Shown here piece by piece: positions 53,517-64,000 of a stretch of 64,000 nucleotides of DNA. The stretch is from Crambe crambe. Lineage: Eukaryota > Porifera > Demospongiae > Poecilosclerida > Crambeidae. The notes under the pieces were generated by a model. It was not told the origin of the DNA and ran no database searches. It was given only the letters and a program-made list of their open reading frames with translations. The stretch spans positions 5,032,139 to 5,096,138 of the forward strand of contig OZ004596.1 of assembly GCA_963924555.1 (NCBI GenBank). Direction: 5' to 3'. The stretch's first letter is position 1; every line of letters begins with the position of its first letter. A program made the position numbers and the translations under genes.

Positions 53517-54823
53517 ATGTCATCAAGCAAGACACTTACTGGAGAAAGAATTATCGACGACTACGTCAAAGTAAGTATTAAATGCTGCAAACAAGTTTGC
53601 ACGGAAAACCAAATTAATCTTTGCTGCTGTAATTATGGAGAGATCTCTTCTAGCTAGATCATATCATCCAGCTAGCTAGTTCATCCAGCTGAAATAAAAA
53701 CTCTAGTTACGTTACTTGTTTAATTGTTGCTATAAACCACTTTCTCTATTTGAATGGCTCAGTTACACCTCCATATATTTTTTTTCTTCAACTAATTATT
53801 ATTCTAACTGTGTACTGTACTTTAATATTCTGTTCAGTCCTCAGAACTGAGCTATGGAGCATGGGCTGAGCAGCTGGACTTCAAACCAGAGATCAGAGAA
53901 TTGTGTAAAACACATGCTGAGAGCTCCAAAAATCTGTAAGTACTGTAGATAATTCTAGATTCTCACTTAGCAGCCATAGATAGGTAATAATGGATGGACC
54001 ACCATGAACAATAGTTAGGGTTGAACTTGATACCAGGTAATGATATTATATGCTTGGCACATGTAATGAGATACTATTTTACAATGGTGTATCCATGGTG
54101 TTGGGTATTCGGCCAAGTAATTGTGCCATTCACATCTGAAAAAGGAAGGAGTTTCCAACTCCACCTCTTTCTCTAGTCACTACAATTAATCTTTATGGTA
54201 ACTCTCTCTCTTCTTTCTCAGAAACTATGAATTCTCGTCCACTTTTAGTCGTCGGTCAGCCAAAATAATCATCATTGGTGCTCCAGGGGTAGGAAAAACA
54301 TCACTCGTCCTCAGGTAAGTGCTGAATCCATCATACTCATTATCATGTTAGTGGAGACCATTCTTCATTGGTAATATGGATGCTGGTGCAATTCCCTTCA
54401 AGTTACCACAAGCCTTTGGCATAACAATAATAGGGCATGTCTGTTTGAGGTTACATATGGATTCCATCAGTGATGAATTTATACACTTTGAGCAGAGAAT
54501 AAAAAAAAAATACACCTTGATTTTGATATCTTGCTGTTTCCTCCATTGGCATGGAAACAAGCCATTGCTTTCTGGTGCTGTGATTACATTCATCACAGAA
54601 ACCCAGCAATCTATGCCTTGTTTTCATGGTATGCACTTGACCAGTGGGTGTGCCTGGACGCCAGTGAGAGGCAGTGGACTGAACCTGCATACTTCTGAAG
54701 TCTCTATGTAAACTTGTTTTTGTACCCCCCAATGCCTAATAGGTAGCACCAAAAAAACTATTAGATTCTAGCTACGCTGAGGTAGTAAGTCCAATGTTGA
54801 CTCCTATTGCCTGAAAAAAAGGA

Positions 54824-54891
<68 letters not shown>

Positions 54892-57800
54892 ATTTCTTTA
54901 TCTGCAAATGGACTTTAATGGATGTTCTATGCCAGAGATTGTTAAGTGGTTACCAGGCGTGATTAAAATGGAGCCAAAAAGATGATATGAAATAACACAC
55001 ACACACATCACATAATTATGGCACACCATCGCAAGTCTCAGAGGTATACCATCCACCTTGCATGGCGGGAGGAAATGTAAGGAAAACCAGATACTTTTTA
55101 AGTGACCTTTGGTCTGTTTTCTTTATGTCTGCCTCTAATCATCCTGTGTAATACTATCCCTCTCTGTGTGCTAGCTAGGGTACAGAGGATCAGAGAGCTG
55201 AAGCATCAACTTCCTACCAGCTGCCCAGGCTAGCTGGCTTACTTGTGCATTATCATACTTTAATAACTTGTAGTTTTCCCCACTATAAAACAAGAGACAT
55301 GATGATTTCACCACAGAATTTATGTTAAATCAAGCCTTAAAGATCATGTATCCAGCTAAATGTTTCAATAAATTGCCAAGAAAAAAAAATTAAAAAAGAA
55401 ATCTAGATCAATATAATTATTTGACAATCTTCAGCGAAGTCCCCCTCCTTTAGTAAACTCTCCATAATATCTGATATAGAGATTCGTACAGGGAGGGACA
55501 CTCTAGCTACAACAGAAAGTTGGCTCTCTACTATTATTCTGAACTTTGCACTCCAAGTTATTGCACTAAAGTGGATTGCAGCAACATGAAATTCAGAACA
55601 CCAAACCAAAATTTACATAGCCTCCTTTTAATTGTGGCTTTAGAGTTGGGCTGCTTAAAAAGGAAGCTATGTAAATTTTGGTTGGTGTTCTGAATTTCAT
55701 GTTGCAAGATCACTGCAATCCACTGTACATAGTTAAACTTGTCCTCCATTTGAAACTTAATACTGCACCTTGGTTAGAGGGTGAGTATAGTGAGTCCCCA
55801 CACTAAGGACCTAATGAACATATAGTTTATAAAACATTAGTTTTTCCCAGTGACAACCATTTGGTAAACTAAACCATGGCCTTTGGATTTTCTCTAATTG
55901 CTGATGATTCATAGAGAAGTGAGAAAATGACCTCAACTATGATTTTATTGCTTGCTCTGATGAGCTCTCAGTCCTCCCAGAGGAGTAAGTGTAGGAATGT
56001 CAACTATGTTGGTGAAATCTTGGGTACATCCCTCCTGGGAGTCGCTGCTTAAGTGTTTATTTCGCACCACTGAACTTTGGTGTCCATTCAAGCAAGGTTG
56101 AGTGCTCAGGTGGTACTTACTTCATTCAGAGATGGTTGTGTTGTAATAATATTATGTTATTAAAATGAGACTCACTTAAGAGCTGGAAATGAGTAAGGTT
56201 GACTGCTCATGCATTCACAATCCAGACATGAGTCAGTGGTTAGTAATATACTGCAGCCATAATACAGTGGTGATGAGCAGCTGCTCACTCTTTTATTTTG
56301 GATTTTACCCACAGGTACTGTCGAGATATCTTTGAGCGCAACTATAAAACTACGATTGGTGTGGACTTCGAGGTGGAGAAGTACAAGATTCTGGGGGTTC
56401 CCTTCCACATGCAAATGTAAGTCTGGGGGTTCCCTTCCATGTGCAAAAATGTAAGTCTGGGGGTTCCCTTCCACATGCAAATGTAAGTCTGGGGGTTCCC
56501 TTCCATGTGCAAAAATGTAAGTCTGGGGGTTCCCTTCCACATGCAAATGTAAGTCTGGGGGTTCCCTTCCACATGCAAATGTAAGTCTGGGGGTTCCTTT
56601 CCATGTGCAAAAATGTAAGTCTGGGGGTTCCCTTCCACATGCAAATGTAAGTCTGGGGGTTCCCTTCCATGCACTCCTTCAACATGCAAATTAAAAATTG
56701 AGATTTTGGCTGAGTATTTTGGTTATACATTTTCTCTACAGCTGCAGGCAGTTACTGTATCAATCAGCCATAGAGCTAAATAGTAATAACTAGCTCTTCT
56801 AATTCCAGCATTTCCACAGGATCAGATATACTGACACTTAAGAGCTAGTACAAAGAACATGATACCTCATAAGGCATCGATCAATAGGACGTTGTCCCTT
56901 TAAATGCCATCCTCTGGTGGCCAGAAGTACTGGCTTTAAATGCACACATTGGCACACACTCCCACTGCCCTAGGCCTAAGAGGGCATGACTAATTAGTCA
57001 GTGATGTCTACTCTAGAAAGTGTTACTTCCATACATGTACCACATACAGTAGAATGATGTGTGGTTAATTGAGTCAGAGATTGAAGGGCTGCCAAACTCC
57101 ACCCTAATTGAATTAGGGCCTGGGATTGAAGGGCTAAGGAGGGTGGTTCATCTACCAAACTCCACCCTTAGACACTCCCTTTAACTACTCCAGATTTTTT
57201 TTTTTTTTGAATACTGTCATTGGTGTTTTTTGTACTTTGTCAGATGGGACACTGCAGGTGCTGATCGATTTAAAGGTGTTACAACTGCTTACTTCCGAGG
57301 AGCACAGAGTCAGTTTGTTGATATTTTCTAGAACAATAATCACTGCCTCTCTACTTTAACTACATGACCCATCACCTTATTACCTTTCCTAACAAGCGGG
57401 TATAACTGGGTTCACGATCTAATCTTTGATAACCTTTTTCTCTCCCTAGTTGTTGTGGTTGCATTTGACTTGACCAGTATTGAGTCACTATACAAAACAG
57501 AGTAAGTTGAAGTGTTAATATAATTATAATTTTGTTATCTTAATCCAATGGTCCCAGAGAGTGGTTGCAAGAAGCCTATGCACATTGTAGCGTCTCAAAA
57601 TTTGAAGTCTTTCTAGTGGCCACCAAAAGAGATTTAGTGGTAGGTCAGACACTTGCATGGTGTTACATGGTGTTACATGGTGTTACATGCAGTCTGATTG
57701 GGACTACAAGGAGATGATGAAAAAGGCAGAGGATTTTGCTGATAAATATACAGCAGAATTCTGGTCCACCAGCTCAAGAACAGGTCAGCAAGCATTATAT

Positions 57801-58546
57801 ACCAAGTGATGATCCTTACCCACTAACCACTGCATGAGCACTAGTGATTAATGCATTCCATCAAAATTACCCTATACCTTGTAAACAACCATGTAGACAG
57901 CCAGCTAGCTGGTAGTATACCTTGCAAACAACCAGGTAGCTGGTTTTTCTCCCTCCAGGAGAAAACATAGAAGAACTATTCACAAGAATAGCAGTGGTAG
58001 CATTTGAAAACATTCTCACAAAGGAAGTAGAAGCTGCCTCCTCTCCTGAACCGAGCAACGGACAACTCAGCAACAATTCCACTCTGATCAGTAAGTCCAC
58101 CAGCACCAGCTGGTACATTGGGGGGAGGAGCTAGCTAAAAAAGGCAAGCTGAGGGCAGGGGCAGATCCAGGGATTTTGAAAGGAGAGATCCACGCGTAAG
58201 CCCGCTTTTAATTAGAAACGCCCACTTTAATAGAATGTGCTTTATTTGAAGTTCATAAACAAACCTGGCTGCAGCAAAGGTTAGCTACTCAACTTGCACC
58301 GTGCCTGGCTGCAGGAGCAAAGGTTAGCTAGTTAAGCTACCGCAACTTACAATAGCTAGCTATAAAGGGGGGGAGGGAGGCATCTGCCCTCAATGCCCCT
58401 CCCTTGGATCCGCCCTTGGAGGGGACACTTCCAAGTATTTCATACTGCTGAGACAATTAACAATAATTACTCTTATTCACCTGACAGAGTTGCATCCACC
58501 TGCATCTTCTTCATCCAAGAAGAAGAAAAATTGCTGTCACAGATGA
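53517..58546 (+). CDS. RAB34: RAB34/RAB36-like small GTPase
   Basis: Ten exons: 53517-53570, 53838-53935, 54222-54314, 56315-56416, 57244-57308, 57450-57501, 57558-57639, 57693-57783, 57959-58090, 58488-58546; 275 aa, phases agree. An N-terminal extension of about 60 residues, as in RAB34/36, precedes the G domain: G1 GAPGVGKTS (70-78), switch I YKTTIGVDFE, RAB34-like KILGVPFHMQ, G3 WDTAGADRF (117-125), G4 TKRD (177-180), G5-like STSSRTGEN, then a Lys-rich tail ending NCCHR with a CCxx geranylgeranylation site. The catalytic Gln of G3 is Ala122 and the usual Asn of NKxD is Thr. RAB34 family members act at Golgi/lysosome membranes and in ciliogenesis; the role here is inferred. The 5' splice site of exon 4 is tandemly multiplied. 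Confidence 0.88.
54826..54888. repeat. (CT)n microsatellite, RAB34-like intron 3
   Basis: About 63 bases of CT inside a 2 kb intron, not near a splice site. Confidence 0.96.
55572..55722. mobile_element. Foldback inverted repeat, RAB34-like intron 3
   Basis: The left arm (55572-55628) contains ATGAAATTCAGAACACCAA and AAAATTTACATAGC. The right arm (about 55661-55722) contains their reverse complements in mirrored order, with TGGATTGCA / TGCAATCCA at the tips. The spacer is about 30 bases. There is no coding sequence. Confidence 0.75.
56391..56692 (+). repeat. Tandem array of the RAB34-like exon 4 donor
   Basis: Nine units of 32 or 34 bases start at 56391, 56423, 56457, 56489, 56523, 56555, 56587, 56621 and 56653. 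The first eight each contain the last coding bases of exon 4 (CTGGGGGTTCCCTTCCACAT then GCAAAT, or a CCATGTGCAAAAAT variant) followed by GTAAGT. The ninth is degenerate. Two unit types partly alternate. Reading past the first donor meets an in-frame TAA at once. Confidence 0.95.
58153..58417. mobile_element. MITE with GGGGCAGATCCAGGG ends
   Basis: The left end is GGGGCAGATCCAGGG and the right end CCCTTGGATCCGCCC, which are inverted repeats. Inside is a partly duplicated GGCTGCAGnAGCAAAGGTTA block. Non-coding. It lies in the last intron of the RAB34-like gene. Confidence 0.65.
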
Positions 58547-59484
58547 ATCCCTGCACTTTTTTTTTTTTACTCCAGCCATCATAATTTATCAAAATTGTAC
58601 ATCTTTGGTTTCATGATCGACCAGTGTGCTCAGTAATGAACTAGCAGTTTGTCCAGTATGTAATGCACTTAACATCATTCACTTATCCCACACTGAGGTC
58701 TTATAGTCACTTCTCTTCTTTTTATATTTCGTTTCATTTTTTTTTTTTGTTGTTGTTTTTTTTTCACTTCAAAATATTTTCTCTCAATATACTGAGGTAT
58801 AATAATTATTGAATGGTTGACATAGTAACAACTTCAATACAACTACAGTTATGACAAGGAAGAAATGTTAGGAGCCGATAGGGACAGGGGAGGACATGAC
58901 AATACACAAACAGGTGAGGTTAATACTGCCAGCACATTAGACACAACAGGATGAAGGATATGATAATCATGTGACAATCATGTGACCACTGACCAGCTCG
59001 AATAGTGTATATGTATTACATACAAGAAAACACAAACCTAATGGTTGCTTGACTGAGGGTTTTATTAGCATCCATCAAAACATAATGGAGGTGGATATGA
59101 ACATGAGACAAACAAGGATGTACTACAGATAAGAGAGGTCGCAGGGGGAATGATGGACAGGCAAGAACATCCATTGTGCATAGAATTCAGTAGTCAACTT
59201 TTAATCCATCATATTTCTATTACATAAAGAGAGAGAAGCAGCTAATTATTAAATGTATTCTTGATATTGAGTATTACTTACCAAAGGTACACATGAAAAC
59301 CAAGATGGATTAGAACCAGCTTTCAGATACACCAGTCTGGATGGAGATAAATGGTAAAGTATCATCACAACTATGAAATCAGCTTGAGCTTGCTAGATAG
59401 ACACGACACAATGACTGGGAAAACAATTCTAATTCTGGTAGGGTCTTTGTCTATAGCATAAACTGAGATTTATCTTTCACAGAC
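58547..59484. other. 3' region between RAB34-like and ADO genes
   Basis: Tail-to-tail interval. It contains T-rich runs (58559-58568, 58738-58762) and otherwise AT-rich unique sequence; no coding signal. Confidence 0.55.
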
Positions 59485-59894
59485 TTACTCATCAGAACCA
59501 GTTTCTTTGGACTGTCTGTAGTAGTAATTACAATCTCGTCCCTTATTTGGGTTGTAAGGTGGTCCAAGAATATCCAGGAAGGCTACTGGCTCACTGCAAA
59601 CAAAATTACATACAACTACCATAATCTTACAAACACATTTACTAATCCGGTGACCGATATAAAACTTAATTAAGTACTGCTGTATTATTGCTTACTCTGA
59701 AGCACAGATTTCATGGATATTGCCATCAAAGGGATAAAGGCAACATGGTTTAGAGTCCTTTGTCAGTTTGACCATGGAGACACATTTGGCAAGAAAGTCG
59801 GGAGAAGGAGAAACTACCTCTCCATTCTCTGACTGTGGACTGTAGGACGTCACTGTCATTGAACCAAAAAGCAACTTCCTGTTACATAAAATGT

Positions 59895-59972
<78 letters not shown>

Positions 59973-60972
59973 CAGTCCACAGAACTACAATATTCATGGG
60001 GCAGGTGACAACAGTTTAATGACTACAATGTGTCATTGTCACCAGCCATTGATATGATACGTTATACTTTGACCTGGCAATGATTATAATTTATAAGCCA
60101 ATTGAAAACAAAGATTACATTATCATGACACTCCTTCGACCTGAAATGTACCTATTATGTATAGCATGGGGGGGGAGTCTGTTACAATGTGGTGGGAGGA
60201 GACTGAATGGTTTCCTTCTCACCTTGTGGCCATAGGGAGTGGAAAGGTCAGGGGGAGCACAGAAGGTGTTTTTTGTTGTTGTTTTTTGTTATTGTTGTTT
60301 TTGTGAAGGACTCACATGATTCCGTGCATCCCTGGATGGTCATGGAGTGGCATCCTTTTGTTGGGCTTGAGGAGAAAGATGCCAATGCTGAAGTCCTCAC
60401 ACTCGTACACCTCAATGCAAGCAGCTGGAGAGTCAGTCACATACGGATGGTAGTCCCATGGCTCTGACGCCAATGATGCACTCACATTGAAGTCCTCCGC
60501 TGTGATTGTGTGCACCTATTGGGTGGTGGGGAGAGGGTGGGAAGAGAGGGAAGTGGGAAGAGAGGGATAAGGAAATATCACTTGATCTTGTATCGCAGAA
60601 CTTTGCCCTGTGAACATAACAAAGGCAAGTGCATATAGTGCAGACTGCCTGCCAAATACTGGGAGGCAAACAGAAAACAACAACACTCGTGGGAGGGGGT
60701 CACATCCACAAAGAAGATGGGGAGAGAACCACTTGTCACTGGGAACATGCATACATGGTGTCAAGCTAGTCATCCCAAGGAATTAGATTGCACACATTGA
60801 GGCAAAGATAGCATTAAGTGTAACATACCAATCGCCTCAGTTTCTCCAGATCTCCAGCAAACCCTGGATCCTTGACGCTATGTTGTTGGCCTCCAGCTCC
60901 ATTCACGAATAGTGTTTTAGCATGCTGGATTATCTGATGTATCTTCGAACCAACAGCACCGGGAGCAGCCAT
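59485..60972 (-). CDS. ADO: 2-aminoethanethiol (cysteamine) dioxygenase
   Basis: Thiol dioxygenase of the PCO/ADO family. It oxidises cysteamine and N-terminal Cys of proteins using O2, acting as an oxygen sensor for the Cys/Arg N-degron route. Minus-strand exons: 60972-60829, 60515-60316, 59878-59696, 59593-59485; 211 aa, shorter than human ADO (270). The cupin iron ligands are visible: HDHPGMHG (His106, His108) and GNIHEI (His170). Family-typical FLDILGPPY and a Tyr-rich CNYYR near the C-terminus are also present. The start is the first ATG (MAAPGAVGSKI) in an open exon. The intron before exon 3 contains (CT)n and (CA)n repeats. Confidence 0.92.
59901..59970. repeat. Compound (TG)n(GA)n microsatellite in ADO intron
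   Basis: TG repeat (about 59901-59934) followed by GA repeat (59935-59970). It lies 23 bases or more upstream of the exon 3 acceptor on the transcript, where it reads CT then CA. Confidence 0.95.
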
Positions 60973-61299
60973 ATTTCCTGGTTAAACTTCAGTAATAGCT
61001 GGCTAACTACTTATGATGAGTGACTATTTCAATAACTTTAGCGTATATCTTCTTCAACTCCCTCTTATTTTTTTAAGCTAACCTAAACTACAGTACTTTC
61101 CGATACTTCATGATTCGTAATAATATATTGTTGGCCAGAAATACGCCTCAAGCGATAAAACTGAGCGCTTCACCATAGTCAGTCTGCCCGACTCCGGCTA
61201 TAAGGGGGTGGAGTCTGGACCCCGGGGGGGGGGGGGGGGGGGGTGGTGGTATAATTAATTATTTACATTCATGAGGTATGAAAAAATGATTTGTCACTG
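60973..61299. other. ADO promoter / NDH-2 3' interval
   Basis: The genes are in the same (minus) orientation, with the NDH-2 stop at 61300. A poly(G) tract at about 61225-61242 is the only notable feature. Confidence 0.5.
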
Positions 61300-62420
61300 T
61301 CAGAATCTTGAGGTATCTCTTCCAAAGAAGAATGTCTTTGCCCAGTCTACAGGGACTTGCATGCGAAGCCTCCAACTGCCAAGTTGAGTGGTATATGCCG
61401 AACGCCACAGAATCCACGAATGGAACCCTGCTTTTTTTAAAATCAACCTAACAAAAGATATCTGGCCAGTCTAGCGAATACACAGGGTTATGTCTAGACA
61501 AGGATACACACTACCAGGACACCACTGACCTTTGCACTGTCTGGTATATACTCAACAATGTGGTGTAGTCATATAAATAGCACACTAATAGTACCTTGTG
61601 GTAGCCATAGGAACCCAATATCCTTAATTGTGGAACCCAATACATTATTTGCATGTGACCTTTGCACTAATTGTGGACATCGATTGCATGTGATATGCAC
61701 ACCTTGCACTAATAGTACATCACTAACCTTTGCACTTCATTTAACAAATACACACTTTCCAAGAAAGGTCAATTAATGTTATAGAAGTAAACAGTCCGAT
61801 GTCAGGAAGCATAGTTGACATTCCCTGCTTTATTGGGGGCATGCATAGCTTTTCTGTACCTTTAATAGGACTAATTTTGGGGGCTGCTGACCTTGCGATT
61901 TGTCCACTGGTGTGTCGTGGATTGCTCTATAACCCCCCACATATGCCAGCATCCCCCATGGCTTGTGAGCAAAGCCATCCAGTTGGGGGTCACCAGGGTC
62001 ATGTTCGATGGCCTTGGCAAGATATCGGCCCTGTCGCTCAGCCACCTGAGCGGTACATGGGTAGGGCTGGTTGTGCACTTGAGCACAGTCCCCCAGGGCA
62101 TAGATGCACTTGTGAGGGTCTCCCATTGGACATAAATAACCATCGACTAAAATCTGTAGTATCATCATTATACTTATAGTGAGGCCACACCTATAACCAC
62201 ACCCACCTGTCCATGATTATTTTTATCCAGAGATAGAGATTTGGTGAACTCCCTACAGAACAAAACAGATATTTGATGATTTATGCTGACAGAGAGAGTC
62301 ACTTTCTTAATTCCTTATTGGATAAAATCATAATCATAATAACTAAAATTCTATTTTATTATGGAAATTTTCCACTACACAATTCTGCCTCCTAGCATAA
62401 CCAAGGGGTATAGCCCTAGC

Positions 62421-62451
<31 letters not shown>

Positions 62452-63962
62452 AAAAGCTCATATGCAGAGTTTCTCTGGCTGTACTTTAATAATGCCATAG
62501 ACCCAGCCCACTTACATTATCCAAACAGGGTGGCCCACCCCTATACTGGAGGATACACTTATTATGGATACATACCTAGGGGCGAGGCCTGTTGACCAGA
62601 CCACCATACCACAAGAGAGTCGAGACCCATCATCCAGTCTGACGTGGGTTCCAGTCACCTCTGTGACAGAGGCCTTGACTATCTCCATGGAGTGCCTCTT
62701 CTTAATGATGTTTGCAGTGTAGGAGCGTAGCCTCTCATCAAAAGCCGACAGGATCTCATTGGCTTCCACCAGAGTTATCCGAACATCTTTTGTTTCATTA
62801 GGGTATAATCTGTTGACATCCTGAAAGGAAATATCAGCCTCATGACTTGTACAGGATAGGAGGTCATGCATTTGGGTTGGAGAAACATATTTTTCCCTTC
62901 TCATAAGGTAAGCTAGACTGAATGGGGAGAACCCTTGTAATTAAGTACGGACACTTCTCCACAGTCTGTTGACCGAGTGTGACTAAAAAATATGTCTAAT
63001 GTCAAGTCACACTAAGGACAGATCCATGTGTCACATACCTCATCACCATGGCACCATACCTGTTTCAGGAAGTCATAAAACTCTGCTCCAAATTCCACAC
63101 CCGTAGGACCACCACCCACTATGACAAAGTGGAGCAAACGTTTCCTCTCCTCTACGGATGTCCCCACCTGAGTGGCCAGCTCAAAGTTCCTCAGAAGCTG
63201 GTTACGAATGAGTCTAGCATCTGCTATTTCCTGCAGAGATGGGAAAAGAAATCATGTTCACATTCATTTTGCTGAGTCAGCACAGTACTGGTGCACCACA
63301 TCCACCATAGTCATTTCTACAAGTCTTTAGGTTAACAAGAGTGGCTACCCATCTTATCATTCATACCAACAAACCTTTAGGAAGAAGGCATGCTCTTTCA
63401 CACCTGATACATTGAAATCATTGGACACAGCCCCCACCCCAATCACCAGCTTGTCATACGACACATTGTACACCTTATCAGGATCAAGCACACTGGCACA
63501 CTTCACAACCTTATCTTCCACGTTCAACTCAACAGCATGTGAAAGGTGAAAGTGATGCTCATCGCGAAATCCAGCATTCCTCACAGGCTCAATGATACTG
63601 CGGAACTCAAGGGTCCCAACTGTGGTGCTGGCCAAGAGGGGGGTGAAAAGAAAATGGTTGCGAGGGCTTATTACAATGATGTTGAAGAGATTGCTCAGGC
63701 GTTTATTCTTCTTGATGTTTCTGAGGACACTGTAACTGCCCCAACCCGTTCCTAAAATGACTAGGTTTTTTCTGCCTCCAGTGGATGGAGGGGAGGAAGA
63801 GATGCTGGAGGAGGAGAAATCTCTAGACCTTAAAAAGGCACAATGACTCTGACCATGGCGATGAGTTGTGCTGGGATTTTGCAAGAGTGGCGTAGAACTT
63901 TTTCTCTGTATTGTAGAACGGACTGCTCTGTATAAATCTCTTCCAAATTGTCTTCTTCCCAT
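61300..63962 (-). CDS. Alternative type II NADH dehydrogenase (NDH-2)
   Basis: Single-subunit, non-proton-pumping NADH:ubiquinone oxidoreductase that probably sits on the mitochondrial inner membrane. Minus-strand exons: 63962-63375, 63230-63060, 62820-62576, 62252-62207, 62153-61892, 61427-61300; 479 aa, phases agree. The N-terminal 60 residues are Arg/Ser-rich and poor in acids, like a mitochondrial targeting peptide. The first nucleotide-binding fold (FAD) has GTGWGS (71-76); the second (NADH) has VGGGPTGVEFGAE (about 234-246). ALGDCA (369-374) and AQVAERQG (385-392), the quinone-site motif, follow. The C-terminus ILWRSAYTTQ...FGRDTSRF matches the membrane-anchoring end of NDH-2 proteins. 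No EF-hand insert. Vertebrates lack this enzyme; several non-bilaterian animals, fungi, plants and bacteria have it. Confidence 0.93.
62421..62454. repeat. Poly(C)-poly(A) tract
   Basis: C homopolymer followed by A homopolymer inside the NDH-2 intron between 62252 and 62576. Confidence 0.9.
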
Positions 63963-64000
63963 ATTACTATACTTTGAGGGAATTAAAGGGTCGTCAAAGT

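Noticed and set aside
56391-56692. CRISPR-like array
   Set aside because: Direct repeats without unique spacers, derived from the end of a coding exon with its splice donor, in a eukaryotic intron.

Overview
This window is eukaryotic nuclear DNA. Genes are split into many short exons with GT-AG introns, and simple repeats and short inverted-repeat elements are abundant. Gene content (T-box factor, CNTD1, RAB34-type GTPase, INO80B, RFC5, ADO) indicates an animal. A type II NADH dehydrogenase (NDH-2), absent from vertebrates but kept by early-branching animals, the compact head-to-head and tail-to-tail gene order, and frequent GCTAGCTA-like strings suggest a non-bilaterian, most likely a sponge. 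That assignment is inference. I built the exon models by hand from reading frame, splice sites and family similarity. For all complete models the summed exon lengths are divisible by three.

Layout. About 54-11005 (+): DHX37/Dhr1 RNA helicase, 5' partial. 11073-13326 (-): a two-exon Cys-rich orphan of 675 aa. 13402-15155 (+): a decayed Fanzor (eukaryotic TnpB-like, RNA-guided nuclease family) copy, sitting between the orphan and INO80B (15201-17870, +). 19065-20557 (+): exons of an unidentified gene. 21726-39134 (-): a phosphatidylinositol-synthase-like CDP-alcohol phosphatidyltransferase with a 10.8 kb intron full of repeats. 39613-47168 (+): T-box transcription factor, head-to-head with the previous gene. 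47426-48533 (+): CNTD1. 48727-50914 (-): TMEM116-like seven-helix protein. 51102-53284 (+): RFC5. 53517-58546 (+): RAB34/36-like GTPase. 59485-60972 (-): ADO thiol dioxygenase. 61300-63962 (-): NDH-2.

The genes do not form one pathway; they are mostly housekeeping (ribosome biogenesis, chromatin remodelling, clamp loading, lipid synthesis, respiration, oxygen sensing) plus developmental, meiotic and trafficking genes. Close divergent pairs (PIS-like/T-box, TMEM116-like/RFC5, orphan/INO80B before the Fanzor insertion) probably share promoter regions.

The most notable signals are: the Fanzor relic with recognisable RuvC-I, zinc-ribbon and RuvC-III remnants; tandem duplication of splice sites in two genes (eight consecutive 5' splice sites in the RAB34-like gene and three consecutive 3' splice sites in INO80B); long pyrimidine microsatellites abutting 3' splice sites in several genes; and several short terminal-inverted-repeat element families inside introns.
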